A DNA stretch of 5,338 nucleotides from the NCBI GenBank assembly GCA_903930195.1, contig CAIYXH010000134.1:1-5338 (forward strand), given 5' to 3'. Position 1 is the stretch's first letter, and each line of letters begins with the position of its first letter. Made by a program: the position numbers and the translations under genes. Under the pieces are notes generated by a model. It was not told the DNA's origin. It ran no database searches and saw only the letters and a program-made list of their open reading frames with translations. The DNA comes from an uncultured Actinomycetes bacterium (GTDB lineage: Bacteria; Actinomycetota; Thermoleophilia; Gaiellales; Gaiellaceae). Positions 5,047-5,338 of the stretch are shown here, one piece after another.

Positions 5047-5338
5047 CCTGGTCGCGGCGCGCGGCGGCGAGAGCGTCGAGCTTTGGGGGCGCACCATCAA
5101 CCCGCAGTTCGCGCGTGTCCTCAAGACGATCGGCTTCGATCGCACCTGGGCTCGCGCCGAGGGCGCGCATCTCTGGGACGAGAAGGGGAACCGCTACCTG
5201 GACTGGCTCGGCGGCTTCGGGATGTTCAACGTCGGCCGCAACAACCCGCGCGTCCGCGACGCGCTCGTCGAGGCGCTCGGGCTCGACCTGCCCGGCTCGG
5301 TGCAGCTCGGCGCCTCGCCGCTGCCGCCGCTCCTCGCC
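5024..5338 (+). CDS. Class III (PLP-dependent) aminotransferase, N-terminal part (3' end beyond window)
   Basis: The first 105 residues are present. From the GTG at 5024 the protein reads VGDLSVRDLVAARGG, then a segment with WGRTINPQFARVLKTIGFDR (21-40). It goes on to the family signature GAHLWDEKGNRYLDWLGGFG (47-66) and MFNVGRNNPRVRDALVEAL (67-85), and ends in DLPGSVQLGASPLPPLLA. The stretch G-x-x-L-W-D-x-x-G-x-x-Y-L-D followed by an N-x-G-x-x-x-P-x-V helix is typical of the ornithine/acetylornithine/putrescine aminotransferase family (class III, fold type I). These enzymes move an amino group from a terminal amine to 2-oxoglutarate or pyruvate in the cytoplasm. The PLP-binding lysine lies beyond the window, so catalytic integrity and substrate cannot be judged. 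The gene overlaps the methyltransferase gene by 23 bases in another frame; this is not a tight stop-start coupling, so linkage may be incidental. Confidence 0.9.
   Translation, partial: MGDLSVRDLVAARGGESVELWGRTINPQFARVLKTIGFDRTWARAEGAHLWDEKGNRYLDWLGGFGMFNVGRNNPRVRDALVEALGLDLPGSVQLGASPLPPLLA

Overview
This is a GC-rich, densely packed chromosomal stretch that reads like Actinomycetota DNA. The codon usage (third positions almost all G or C), the DUF4232-type secreted protein and the fibronectin-III secreted protein fit that phylum. A deep-branching class such as Thermoleophilia is my best guess, but no ribosomal or other phylogenetic marker is present, so the class is only an inference. Genes cover nearly everything and no gap exceeds about 60 bases. 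I see no tRNA, rRNA, insertion sequence, CRISPR array or phage gene.

Left half, all on the minus strand (2427 down to 1): a secreted DUF4232-like protein, then 9 bases later a cytoplasmic GAF-GGDEF diguanylate cyclase with an intact GGEEF active site and an RxxD I-site. A nucleoside 2-deoxyribosyltransferase-family protein follows, with its GTG start overlapping the cyclase stop by four bases (GTGA). After a 52-base gap comes the N-terminal part of a secreted fibronectin-III-like protein that runs off the window. The cyclase and the deoxyribosyltransferase are almost certainly translated together.

Right half: 17 bases from the DUF4232 start, a divergent plus-strand gene encodes an unrecognised protein with an HELEH zinc motif and a downstream EREAND helix, resembling a gluzincin-type metalloprotease. 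It converges on, and overlaps by 35 bases, a minus-strand integral membrane protein of unknown family with about ten membrane segments. That gene is in turn divergent from a solo beta-class DNA methyltransferase on the plus strand. Its 3' end contains the start of a class III aminotransferase cut off by the window end.

The most consistent unexplained signal is at the gene starts. Few have a convincing Shine-Dalgarno sequence, and several have a -10-like hexamer (TANNNT or close) placed 6 to 8 bases before the start codon, which is where it would sit if transcription began at the start codon itself. This suggests widespread leaderless transcription and helps choose several starts. I found no clear defence island or novel multi-gene system. 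The best leads are the coupled cyclase/deoxyribosyltransferase pair, the HExxH protein, and a nested palindrome with GATC sites between the methyltransferase and the membrane protein.
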